From Hyphobacterium sp. CCMP332 (lineage in GTDB: Bacteria; Pseudomonadota; Alphaproteobacteria; Caulobacterales; Maricaulaceae), in NCBI RefSeq assembly GCF_014323565.1, contig NZ_CP058669.1, positions 2,073,501-2,137,500 of the forward strand: a DNA stretch of 64,000 bases. The letters are read 5' to 3'. Positions 18,935 through 26,482 of the stretch are shown piece by piece (within the stretch, counting starts at the first letter, position 1; the number at the start of each line of letters is the position of its first letter). A model generated the notes under the pieces. It saw only the letters and a list, made by a program, of their open reading frames with translations. It was not told where the DNA came from and did no database searches. The translations under genes were made by a program, and so were the position numbers.

Positions 18935-18951
18935 ATACCCCATAGGGGTAT
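18935..18951. promoter_or_regulatory. CsoR operator, copper-responsive
   Basis: ATACCCC-ATA-GGGGTAT is a perfect 7-bp inverted repeat with 3-bp spacer, the classical form of CsoR-family operators. It lies 21 bp from the csoR start and 15 bp from the start of the TolC-like gene, so one site can control both divergent transcripts and leaves room for only a very short leader on the copper operon. Confidence 0.85.
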
Positions 18952-18966
18952 GTTACGCCTCCGCGC

Positions 18967-20310
18967 ATGTCAATTCGTACCGTCATTCTTGTGTTGGCTT
19001 CAGCCTCGCTTCTTGCGGGCTGCATCACCGTGGACCCGGCCGCCGAACGCCAGGCGACGCTGGACCGGGGCGCCGCTCTCGACACGCCGATCTTCGGCCC
19101 GTTGGGCGAGATGGGCGATACCGTTTCGGAAGATCAGGCCGTCGCCGCCGCTGTCGCGCGAAATCCCCGCCTCGCCGCCGACCTGGCCGAGGCCGGGCTG
19201 GCCCGCGCGGAATGGGCGTCCGCCGTATTACCGCCCAACCTCATCGCCGAGCTGACCTACTTCAATCCGGAAGGCGCTGGCGGTGTGCTCGATGCCGATA
19301 TCCGCGCGCCCATTGCCGCCATCATCGGCTGGCCCCAACGCGCCGCCGCAGCGCGCGCCAATTATGATGCCGCGCAGGCGCGCGCGCTCCAGCGCCTGAT
19401 CGACTTTTCTGCCGAAACCCGCCTCGCCTGGGTAGAGGTCGTCGCCGCCCGCGAACGCGCCAACATGTATGCCCGCATCCTGCAATCTGCTGAGGCCGCC
19501 TTGCTGGTCGCTGAGGAAATCGATGAACTGGGCAATGCCGCGCCGCTCGACCTGACCCGCCAGCGCGTCAATGCGCTCGCCGCACAGGCCGCTGCCGAGG
19601 ACGCAGAGCAGGCGGCACTGGCTGCCGAAATCCGGCTGGAAACAATCCTGACCATGGCAGCCGAACTGCCGGAGCGGCTGCCCACGGACATGGCAGAACT
19701 GCCGGACGCTGGCACAGCCCGCACAACTGCGCTGGAGGCCAGCCTGCCGCTGGCCGTCGCTCGTGCGGACGCCGAGGCTGCCGCACAAGCCGCCGGATAT
19801 ACCGGGATTGAAAGCCTGCTGCATGGCGAGCTGGGTATAGCGCTCGATATAGAAGACGGCGACACGGAACGCGGCGTCTCGGCCCATTTCGACATCCCCA
19901 CGAACGGTTTTGGCCATCCGCAGCGCGCCGCGGCCCGCATTCGCGCCCAACAGGCGGCGGATCGCTATGCGGCCCTGCAAACCGAAATTGCGGGAGAAGT
20001 CGAGCTTCATATCATGGAAATGGATCGCGCCGCCGCCCGCATGGTGCTGATACGCGAGGAGTGGCTGCCTGCCTCCACGCTCGCTCTGGAACAGACGCTG
20101 CAACAGTATAACGGCATGCAGGTGGGCGTTTATGCCCTGCTGGATGCCTTCAATGCACAGGTGGAGGCCGGGCGCGCCTATGTCGACACGCTGGAGCGCT
20201 ATCACCGGGCCCGTATTGCCCTGACCGCGCTCGTGCAAGGCGGATCGCCCATGGGCATGGCCGCATCATCCGGCCTGAACGCAGGAAACGCTGGCGGGGA
20301 AGGGCATTGA
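18967..20310 (+). CDS. TolC-family outer-membrane efflux lipoprotein (CzcC/CusC-like)
   Basis: A 447-residue outer-membrane factor. The signal peptide ends in the lipobox LLAGC with acylated Cys19. The rest is long, Ala-rich and amphipathic helix with two similar halves, as in CusC/CzcC channel proteins (for example LAWVEVVAARERANMYARI and VGVYALLDAFNAQVEAGRAY). It would carry ions or copper-loaded molecules across the outer membrane, but no RND pump or membrane-fusion protein is encoded here. First gene of the copper operon; one base separates it from the oxidase gene. Confidence 0.88.
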   Translation: MSIRTVILVLASASLLAGCITVDPAAERQATLDRGAALDTPIFGPLGEMGDTVSEDQAVAAAVARNPRLAADLAEAGLARAEWASAVLPPNLIAELTYFNPEGAGGVLDADIRAPIAAIIGWPQRAAAARANYDAAQARALQRLIDFSAETRLAWVEVVAARERANMYARILQSAEAALLVAEEIDELGNAAPLDLTRQRVNALAAQAAAEDAEQAALAAEIRLETILTMAAELPERLPTDMAELPDAGTARTTALEASLPLAVARADAEAAAQAAGYTGIESLLHGELGIALDIEDGDTERGVSAHFDIPTNGFGHPQRAAARIRAQQAADRYAALQTEIAGEVELHIMEMDRAAARMVLIREEWLPASTLALEQTLQQYNGMQVGVYALLDAFNAQVEAGRAYVDTLERYHRARIALTALVQGGSPMGMAASSGLNAGNAGGEGH

Positions 20311-20311
20311 T

Positions 20312-21655
20312 ATGAGTTTTTCCCGCAGAGACGCCCTTCTGGCCGGTGCCACCGGCCTGGTCGCCACACCCTTTCTGGCCTCCTCCGCCTCAGCGCAAAC
20401 CCGCTCCGGCCCGGCTCATTCCGCCAGTGTGAGCCATTCTGTCCAATACCGCCCCGGACGGCCGAATGAAGATTATCGCCCGGTCATTACGCCCAATGGG
20501 ACCACGCTCGATTATCGCGTGGTCGACGGGGTGAAGGTCTTCCACCTCGTCGCCGGTGAAGTCGATCACGAATTCGCCAGCGGTCTCACCGCCCGCACCT
20601 GGGGCTATAATGGCCGCACCCACGGGCCGACGATCGAATGTGTCGAAGGCGACCGCGTGCGCATCTATGTCACCAACCGGCTGATCGCACCGACCACCGT
20701 GCACTGGCACGGCGTCATCCTGCCGTCGGGCATGGACGGCGTCGGGGGCCTGTCACAGGCCGCGATCCAGCCGGGCGAGACCTTTGTCTATGAGTGGACC
20801 TTCCGCCAGCACGGCACCTTCATGTATCACTCCCACCATGACGAGATGACCCAGATGGCCATGGGTCTGATGGGCATGATCGTCGTGCATCCGCGCCGCC
20901 CGCGCGGACCGCTTCCGGATCGTGATTACGCCATCCTGCTCTCGACCTGGAAGCTGGAGCCGGGCGCGCGCAGCCCCGATCCCAACGAGATGACGGATTT
21001 CAACCTGTTGACCATGAATGCACGGGTCTATCCGGGCACCGAACCTCTGCTCGCCGAGCGCGGCGAACGTGTGCGCATCCGCCTCGGCAATCTCTCGGGC
21101 ATGGACCACCACCCCATCCATCTGCACGGCTATGCCTTCCGCATCACCGAGACCGATGGCGGCGAAATTCCCGAGACGGCCCAGCACCCCGACACCACGG
21201 TTCTGGTGCCGACCGGTGCCACGCGAACGGTCGAATTTGTGGCTGACAATCCCGGCGACTGGGCCATGCATTGCCATATGACCCATCATGTCATGAACCA
21301 GATGGGCCACGGCCTTCCCAATCTGCTCGGCGTCAATGCGCGCGTCATTGATCGCGCCGTCGGCCAGCTCCTGCCCACCTATATGACGATGGGGCAGGAC
21401 GGCATGGGCGAGCATGGTGCCCATATCGAGATGGGTCACATGGATGTGCCGGACAATTCCATCCCCATGGTCGGGGCCCGCGGACCACACGATTACATCA
21501 CCATGGGCGGCATGTTCACGATTCTGAAAGTGCGCGACCGGCTGAACGGGACTGCCGATCCGGGCTGGTATCAGGCCCCCGAAGGCACGCAGGCGCGCGA
21601 AGCGACGACCGCAGAATTACAACGCGACGGTATAAATCCGAACCGCCAGAGCTGA
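20312..21655 (+). CDS. Tat-exported multicopper oxidase
   Basis: A 447-residue periplasmic laccase/CopA-like oxidase, likely oxidising Cu(I) to the less toxic Cu(II). A twin-arginine signal (SRRDALLAGATG) leads. All copper motifs are seen: HWHG (131-134), HSHH (173-176), HHPIHLHG (266-273) and HCHMTHHVMNQM (320-331) with Cys321, His326 and axial Met331. A Met/His-rich segment (about 358-380, TMGQDGMGEHGAHIEMGHMD) resembles copper-gathering loops of CueO/CopA. Second gene of the CsoR-controlled operon. Confidence 0.93.
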   Translation: MSFSRRDALLAGATGLVATPFLASSASAQTRSGPAHSASVSHSVQYRPGRPNEDYRPVITPNGTTLDYRVVDGVKVFHLVAGEVDHEFASGLTARTWGYNGRTHGPTIECVEGDRVRIYVTNRLIAPTTVHWHGVILPSGMDGVGGLSQAAIQPGETFVYEWTFRQHGTFMYHSHHDEMTQMAMGLMGMIVVHPRRPRGPLPDRDYAILLSTWKLEPGARSPDPNEMTDFNLLTMNARVYPGTEPLLAERGERVRIRLGNLSGMDHHPIHLHGYAFRITETDGGEIPETAQHPDTTVLVPTGATRTVEFVADNPGDWAMHCHMTHHVMNQMGHGLPNLLGVNARVIDRAVGQLLPTYMTMGQDGMGEHGAHIEMGHMDVPDNSIPMVGARGPHDYITMGGMFTILKVRDRLNGTADPGWYQAPEGTQAREATTAELQRDGINPNRQS

Positions 21656-21666
21656 CAGGAAACACA

Positions 21667-21987
21667 ATGGAAATTTTCTTTGCACTCGCCCTCATGACCG
21701 CGCCGGTCGATCATGGCTCCGATGGTCATGACCACCATGCCGAAGAAACGGCAGCGCAGTCGCGTGTCGCCGCCGATGTGCGGACAGTTGATGCCCATGC
21801 GCGGATAGCTCTCTTGCGTCACGAAGCCATGCCGGAGCTGGGCATGCCCTCCATGGTTATGCAATTTGCAATCGCCGATGATGTGGATCTCGCCCTCTTT
21901 GAACCGGGTGCGGCCCTGACGATCACCGCCACGATGGGCGAGGATGGCCTCACCGTCATCGCCGCCGAACCGGAAACAACAGAGTAA
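21667..21987 (+). CDS. CusF-like periplasmic copper-binding protein
   Basis: A 106-residue small protein with an N-terminal hydrophobic export segment and a His-rich stretch (HGSDGHDHH, 16-24). The C-terminal fold matches CusF: RHEAMPELGMPSMVMQF places His52, Met63 and Met65 at the spacing of the CusF ligands His36, Met47 and Met49. The Trp44 that covers Cu(I) in CusF is replaced by Met60. It should bind Cu(I)/Ag(I) in the periplasm and pass it to the oxidase or efflux channel. It overlaps the next gene by TAATG. Confidence 0.82.
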   Translation: MEIFFALALMTAPVDHGSDGHDHHAEETAAQSRVAADVRTVDAHARIALLRHEAMPELGMPSMVMQFAIADDVDLALFEPGAALTITATMGEDGLTVIAAEPETTE

Positions 21988-22691
21988 TGCGCCCGCTCAT
22001 CCGCTGGCTGATAACGCTGCACAAATGGGCCGCCCTGATCATCGGCCTGCAGGTTCTGGCCTGGGTCGCGGGCGGGCTGGTGATGAGCGCCATTCCCATC
22101 CAGCAGGTCCGCGGAGAGCACAATATTGCCGGGCAGACGGCAGAGCTGGATCTGGCCGGTGTCATGTCACCGGGGGAAGCCGCAGCGATTGCCGGCATCA
22201 CGCCCACAGGCGTTGAATTGCGCCCCTGGCTGGGCCGGACCGTTTACGAATTTGGCCGCGATCAAGGCGCTTCCCTGATCATGGATGCTGTCACAGGCGA
22301 TATCCTGTCACCGATTGATGCCGACACGGCCCGGGCGGTCGCGCTGGCCGATTATGCCGGTGAACCGGCGATAGATGCCGTGACCTTCTTCCCCGAGGCA
22401 ACCTGGGAATCGCGCCGCGCCATGCCCACCTGGCGCGTGGATTTCGCCGATGGCGAAGGTACGCGGCTCTATGTCAGCGCGGCCACGGGCGAAGTCATTG
22501 CCCGCCGCAACGACACCTGGCGTTTCTATGATTTCTTCTGGATGCTGCACATCATGGATTATGGCGACCGGTCACACTTCAACCATCCGCTCCTGATCCT
22601 CGCCAGCCTGTTTGCGCTGGGAATGAGCCTGTTCGGCTTTATCCTGCTATTCCCGTGGCTGGGGCGGATGCTGTCGCGGCGAAAAGCCTAG
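21987..22691 (+). CDS. PepSY domain-containing membrane protein
   Basis: A 234-residue protein with an N-terminal transmembrane helix (about 13-36), a large periplasmic segment with two PepSY-like halves (AAAIAGITPTGVELRP; TRLYVSAATGEVIARRND) and a C-terminal helix (about 204-225). PepSY-TM proteins are often found with metal uptake and detoxification genes and may act in periplasmic electron transfer or metal handling; no heme-ligand cluster is obvious. Last gene of the copper operon, coupled to the CusF-like gene by TAATG. It ends in a CTAG overlap with the convergent merC-like gene. Confidence 0.82.
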   Translation: MRPLIRWLITLHKWAALIIGLQVLAWVAGGLVMSAIPIQQVRGEHNIAGQTAELDLAGVMSPGEAAAIAGITPTGVELRPWLGRTVYEFGRDQGASLIMDAVTGDILSPIDADTARAVALADYAGEPAIDAVTFFPEATWESRRAMPTWRVDFADGEGTRLYVSAATGEVIARRNDTWRFYDFFWMLHIMDYGDRSHFNHPLLILASLFALGMSLFGFILLFPWLGRMLSRRKA

Positions 22692-23119
22692 TCCTCGCAC
22701 ATTCCGCATTCGCGTTCGTGGTTGTGCCCGGCGGCCTGACGACGGCGCCAGTTGGCAAAATGAGCGCCCAGAAGCAGGCTGACGCCCGTCACCGTCAGAA
22801 GCGTCTCGAACGGTTGGGCCACAATGTGCGAGGCGCCGGTCAGCATCAGCACCAGACCGAGCCCGGCGAAAAGCATCGTCCATTTGCCGGCCCGCATTGC
22901 CTTCTCGCCCCAGAAAAACGCCAGCAGCGTCACCGGGGCCGCAATCAGGAACAGGAACAGATGTGCCGGGCCTTCCACCAGAGACAGGCGCTCCGCCAGT
23001 TCCGGTGCCAGGGCCGGTGCCGCGACCGCTGCTGTCGGCAGGGCCAGACAGTGCAGCAGGCATATAAGCGAAAGTCCTGTGCCGGACATGTCCAGAATGG
23101 ATTTGGTTTGGTGCGTCAT
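22688..23119 (-). CDS. MerC domain-containing membrane protein
   Basis: A 143-residue protein with four predicted transmembrane helices. Helix 1 contains the paired-cysteine pattern ICLLHCLALP of MerC-type metal transporters. The C-terminus is rich in His and Cys (HNHERECGMCED), a plausible metal-binding tail. The family includes mercury importers, but in genomes without mer genes MerC-like proteins are probably transporters of other soft metals; zinc is suggested by a Zur-box-like site upstream. Convergent with the copper operon. Confidence 0.83.
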   Translation of the reverse strand: MTHQTKSILDMSGTGLSLICLLHCLALPTAAVAAPALAPELAERLSLVEGPAHLFLFLIAAPVTLLAFFWGEKAMRAGKWTMLFAGLGLVLMLTGASHIVAQPFETLLTVTGVSLLLGAHFANWRRRQAAGHNHERECGMCED

Positions 23120-23142
23120 GGGGAAGAGCTCATCCTTGTCCC

Positions 23143-23165
23143 GAAATGATATAATGTAACAAGTC
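23143..23165 (-). promoter_or_regulatory. candidate Zur box upstream of the MerC-like gene
   Basis: The 23-bp AT-rich site matches the enterobacterial Zur consensus (GAAATG-T-TATAAT-A-TAACATTTC) at 19 of 23 positions, in a GC-rich genome where such a stretch is unusual. It begins 24 bp upstream of the merC-like start codon. The match was made by eye; the Zur gene itself is not in the window. Confidence 0.5.
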
Positions 23166-23203
23166 AGGAATTCAAAGCCCTGTTTGCCGGATAACTGTGA
23201 ATC

Positions 23204-23230
23204 AAAAAGGGCGGCTCCGGAGAACCGCCC
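23204..23230 (-). terminator. intrinsic terminator after the four-repeat secreted protein
   Basis: On the minus strand GGGCGG and CCGCCC arms (23209-23214, 23225-23230) enclose a 10-base loop, followed by five Ts (23204-23208). It lies 25 bp after the stop at 23255 and reads as a rho-independent terminator. Confidence 0.8.
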
Positions 23231-23254
23231 TTTCTGTCAGCTTATAGATTGCGG

Positions 23255-25078
23255 CTAGTTGTCGCCGAAGCCAAGCTCCGAGATATGCAGGGTGGCAGGC
23301 GGTGTGCCAGCCGAGGAGGAATATGTTCCCACCCAGATATCATAGACACCGGATGCCGGGTTGGTGAATTCAATACCCGGATTCAGACCTTCAGCCCCGT
23401 CGTCATTGCACCACCAGCTGCCATCGGGCGCATTGACGATCAACACGGTATCCGTACCCGATGTGGCGGATACAAAGAGGTCGAACGCATTGCCGGCTTC
23501 ATAAGTGAGCTCGAAATCCGGCGCGGCGGTCGTATAACCCCAGCATCCGTCCGGTCCGCTTTCGCGTACATTGATGTCGCCGCCCGCGGCGATCTGGACA
23601 TTGTACGGATCCGGGATGAAGCCCGAAGACAGGGACGTCGATCCGTAATTCGCATTCAGCGTATAATCGAGCAGATTGACGTCGGGTACGGGTGATCCGC
23701 CATAGCCAATCTCCGAAATGTGGAGTGTGGCGGCAGGCGTGCCGGCAGACGACGAATACGTTCCCACCCAGATGTCGTAGACACCCGATTGCGGGCTATC
23801 GAATGTGAGGCCCGGATTGAGGCCTTCAGCCCCGTCATCATTGCACCACCAGCTGCCATCGGGTGCGTTGACAATGATCACCGTATCGCTGCTGGAGGTT
23901 GCCGAAAGATAGAGGTCGTACGTGCTACCTGCCGAATAGGTCAGCTCGTAGTCCGGAGCCGCAGTGGTATAGCCCCAGCACATATCGCCGATGGAGGTCG
24001 ATGAGACATCGATATCGCCGCCAGCCGCGATCTGGATATTGACCGGGTCCGGAACGAAACCGGTCCGCAGGGACTGGCCACCATAATTGGCCGGCAGGGA
24101 GACATCGAGTTCGGCCGATGAGCCCGGACCTTCATAGTCTTCGAAGTAGTCATCCGTGGTCGTTCCATCAGCGCCAAAGCCCAGCTCGGAAATGTGGAGC
24201 GTCGCCGGAGGTGTGCCCGCGCCCGATGAATACGTCCCCACCCAGATGTCATAGACACCCGATTGCGGGTTCTCGAACATCAGACCCGGATTGAGCCCAG
24301 CAGAACCGTCATCATCACACGCCCATCGACCATCCGGACCATTGACGATGATCACCGTGTCGCTGTCGGACGTGGCCGAGAGATAGAGATCGAAAGTATT
24401 GCCGGCCTCATAGGTCAGTTCATAATCTGGCGCAGCCGAGGCATACCCCCAGCACATATCGTCAATACCGGCTTCGGCAACGTCGATATTGCCGCCCGCC
24501 GCGATATTGATATTCACGGGGTCCGGAATGAAGCCGGTTTGCAGCGACTGCCCGCCATAGTTGGCTGGCAGCGTGTAATCGAGACCACTGCCCGACCCCG
24601 ATGGGCGCGGACCAAAGCCGATCTCGGATATGAATAGCGTGGCGGGTGGTGTGCTGCCCGCATTGGAATAGGTGCCGACCCAGACATTGTAGAGGCCGGA
24701 GGCAGGCCGCTCGATCCGGACACCCGGATTCAGCGCACCCTCGCCGCCATCATCATCGCAATACCAGTTCCCGCGCGCGTCATTGACGACGATCGTGGTA
24801 TCGGCCTGCGATATGGCGGAGAAAAAGAGATCAAACGAACCGGCCGTATAATAGACATTGAAATCGGGCGCGCTGGCGATATTGCCACGGCACACACCGT
24901 TTCCATCCACCGTCACAGGCACATTCCCGCCCGCCCGGATCTGGACGCTGTGCGGATCCGGCAGATAGCCGGAATCCAGCGTGATCGACCCGTAGCTGGG
25001 TGGTGCAGAGATGTCTTGGGCGGCTACGGACGCGGCGGCTAATGCCGCCACGCCGAGAGCCGGAAGGATATGTTTCAT
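23255..25078 (-). CDS. secreted protein with four tandem PPC-like domains
   Basis: A 607-residue exported protein (Sec signal ending near VAAQ, residue 21). It consists of four copies of one domain of about 130 residues (27-155, 167-301, 325-459, 470-604) joined by short Gly/Ser/Asp linkers. Each unit has YxPDP or FxPDP, two cysteines 44-45 apart (63/107, 209/254, 367/412, 512/557), a CDDDG or CNDDG acidic loop, NPG, and YDIWVGTYS. The pattern recalls pre-peptidase C-terminal (PPC-like) beta-sandwich domains; the conserved cysteine pair points to one disulfide per domain. No enzyme part is present. The ATG at 25078 follows GGGGAGG. The next upstream gene encodes a single copy. Confidence 0.8.
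   Translation of the reverse strand: MKHILPALGVAALAAASVAAQDISAPPSYGSITLDSGYLPDPHSVQIRAGGNVPVTVDGNGVCRGNIASAPDFNVYYTAGSFDLFFSAISQADTTIVVNDARGNWYCDDDGGEGALNPGVRIERPASGLYNVWVGTYSNAGSTPPATLFISEIGFGPRPSGSGSGLDYTLPANYGGQSLQTGFIPDPVNINIAAGGNIDVAEAGIDDMCWGYASAAPDYELTYEAGNTFDLYLSATSDSDTVIIVNGPDGRWACDDDGSAGLNPGLMFENPQSGVYDIWVGTYSSGAGTPPATLHISELGFGADGTTTDDYFEDYEGPGSSAELDVSLPANYGGQSLRTGFVPDPVNIQIAAGGDIDVSSTSIGDMCWGYTTAAPDYELTYSAGSTYDLYLSATSSSDTVIIVNAPDGSWWCNDDGAEGLNPGLTFDSPQSGVYDIWVGTYSSSAGTPAATLHISEIGYGGSPVPDVNLLDYTLNANYGSTSLSSGFIPDPYNVQIAAGGDINVRESGPDGCWGYTTAAPDFELTYEAGNAFDLFVSATSGTDTVLIVNAPDGSWWCNDDGAEGLNPGIEFTNPASGVYDIWVGTYSSSAGTPPATLHISELGFGDN
23267..25000 (-). repeat. intragenic tandem repeat of four ~400-bp units
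   Basis: The four protein domains are also recognisable in DNA: for example the block coding ISELGFG-type ends and the block around the CNDDGAEGLNPG loop recur at 435-475 bp steps. Units 3 and 4 are the closest pair and unit 1 is the most diverged, which fits stepwise duplication at the 3' end of the gene. The array could change copy number by recombination. Confidence 0.7.
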
Positions 25079-25117
25079 GATGGGCCTCCCCGGTCCGTTG
25101 ATCGTCAATTGTGCCGA

Positions 25118-25600
25118 TTAGTAGGAACGGAGTTCCGAAATCGACAACGTCGCATTCTGATACGACGCATTGCCGTATGTGCCGACATAAATATCATACT
25201 GACCCGATGGCGGGCTGTTCCAGCGCAGGGACGGATTGAGACCCTGACCGCCATCATCATCGCAATACCAGCGGCCATCCGGCCCATTGATCACGAGCGT
25301 CGTGTCAGCATTCGAGCTGACCGAAATGATCAGCGGAAGCACATTGCCGGCGCTGTACTGCAAGCGGAAATCGGGGGCGTTGGCGACATAGCCGCGGCAG
25401 GAACCGCCGATCGATTGCGATGCATTGATGGAGCCGCCCGATTGCAGGCTGATCAGATAGGGGTCCGGAGAGAATCCGGACACCAGGGAAACGGAGCCAT
25501 AGGATGGATTGAGACGCCAATCCTGAGCTTCGGCGGCGCCGGCCATCGCAAAGATGGCCAAAGCGGAAGCAGCGGCTGAAAGAGTGAATTTACGAAGCAT
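25118..25600 (-). CDS. secreted single-copy PPC-like domain protein
   Basis: A 160-residue exported protein: signal peptide to about AEAQ (residue 26) and then one domain of the type repeated four times in the next gene, with GFSPDPY, the CRGY and WYCDDDGGQG cysteines, and YDIYVGTYGN. The ATG at 25600 is preceded by GGGGAC. It lies 39 bp upstream of the four-repeat gene on the same strand and is probably the parental form or a partner. Function unknown; structural or ligand-binding role inferred. Confidence 0.8.
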   Translation of the reverse strand: MLRKFTLSAAASALAIFAMAGAAEAQDWRLNPSYGSVSLVSGFSPDPYLISLQSGGSINASQSIGGSCRGYVANAPDFRLQYSAGNVLPLIISVSSNADTTLVINGPDGRWYCDDDGGQGLNPSLRWNSPPSGQYDIYVGTYGNASYQNATLSISELRSY

Positions 25601-25747
25601 GTTACTGTCCCCTGTTTTCGCCCGACCCCGACCATCGGGGGCGGCGCGGAACGGAAAGGTCCTCCTCCCCATTCTCGCGATAGAGACTAACATTAAAACC
25701 CGGTAACAGGTGAACCCCACTTGAACGAAAAAATCGTCGCACCGGCA

Positions 25748-25792
25748 GAAAAACGGCAAACTCCCGCCACAATTCGCGTGTGACGGGAGTTT
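25748..25792 (-). terminator. intrinsic terminator of infC
   Basis: On the minus strand AAACTCCCG and CGGGAGTTT arms (25784-25792, 25758-25766) pair around a loop that holds a further CACA/TGTG pairing, followed by GCCG and a TTTTT tract (25748-25753). It stands 26 bp after the infC stop. Confidence 0.82.
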
Positions 25793-25817
25793 CAGGCCTT
25801 ATCGGCGCAATTCGGGA

Positions 25818-26357
25818 CTATCGCGGCGCGAGCACCATCGTCATCTGCCGACCTTCAAGCTTGGGCTCGAATTCGACCTTTGCAATGGCGGCAAAGTCTT
25901 CCTTGACGCGAATCATGACATCCATGCCGCGATCCTGGTGCGCCATCTCCCGGCCCCGGAATCGCAAGGTCACCTTGACCTTGTCGCCGTCTTCAAAGAA
26001 GCGCGTCATGGCCCGGGTCTTGACCTGATAATCATGAGTGTCGATGTTCGGACGCATTTTTATCTCTTTGATATCTTGCGTCTTCTGCTTCCGGCGGGCC
26101 TCCGCCTTCTTTTTCTGTTCAGCGTATCTCAGCTTGCCGTAATCGAGAATCTTGCAGACCGGAGGATCGCCATTCGGCGAGACCTCGACGAGATCAAGCC
26201 CCGCCTCCACGGCCGCTTCAATCGCAGCTTCGGTTGGCATGACTCCCTGCTTTTCACCGTGTTCATCGATGAGCAGGACGCGCGGAACGCGAATATCTTG
26301 ATTTATGCGTGGGCCCTCTTTTTTGGGGGGCGTCGCAGCAACAGGTCGGCGAGCTAT
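25818..26357 (-). CDS. infC: translation initiation factor IF-3 (ATA start)
   Basis: IF-3 keeps ribosomal subunits apart and checks the initiator tRNA. From the ATA at 26357 the protein has 179 residues, beginning [21 protein letters not shown] and continuing through [23 protein letters not shown] and the C-terminal domain ([10 protein letters not shown]). The first ATG in frame (26240) would delete most of the N-terminal domain, so it cannot be the start. GGAG stands 7 nt before the ATA. A rare start codon that IF-3 itself rejects is the known autoregulation device of infC (AUU in E. coli). The gene is separated from rpmI-rplT. Confidence 0.93.
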   Translation of the reverse strand: MARRPVAATPPKKEGPRINQDIRVPRVLLIDEHGEKQGVMPTEAAIEAAVEAGLDLVEVSPNGDPPVCKILDYGKLRYAEQKKKAEARRKQKTQDIKEIKMRPNIDTHDYQVKTRAMTRFFEDGDKVKVTLRFRGREMAHQDRGMDVMIRVKEDFAAIAKVEFEPKLEGRQMTMVLAPR

Positions 26358-26482
26358 GTAACTTCTCCACTATCAGCCAGAATTCGAAAAATACCACAAT
26401 CGCAGGAAAAGGCGACGGTCAAGAGACAGCCCTTCCGCCTGCAAGGCAGCGGTGCAGTGTTATGAGGGTCACGGGCAGAAAA

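Noticed and set aside
18967-20310. Complete RND efflux system
   Set aside because: Only an outer-membrane factor is encoded; no pump or membrane-fusion protein follows.
22688-23119. Mercury-resistance operon
   Set aside because: Only a MerC-like protein is present; merR, merA, merT and merP are absent and the upstream site resembles a Zur box.
23267-25000. Repeats in the secreted protein gene as a CRISPR array
   Set aside because: The units are ~400 bp, in frame, and encode one protein; there are no short direct repeats with unique spacers.
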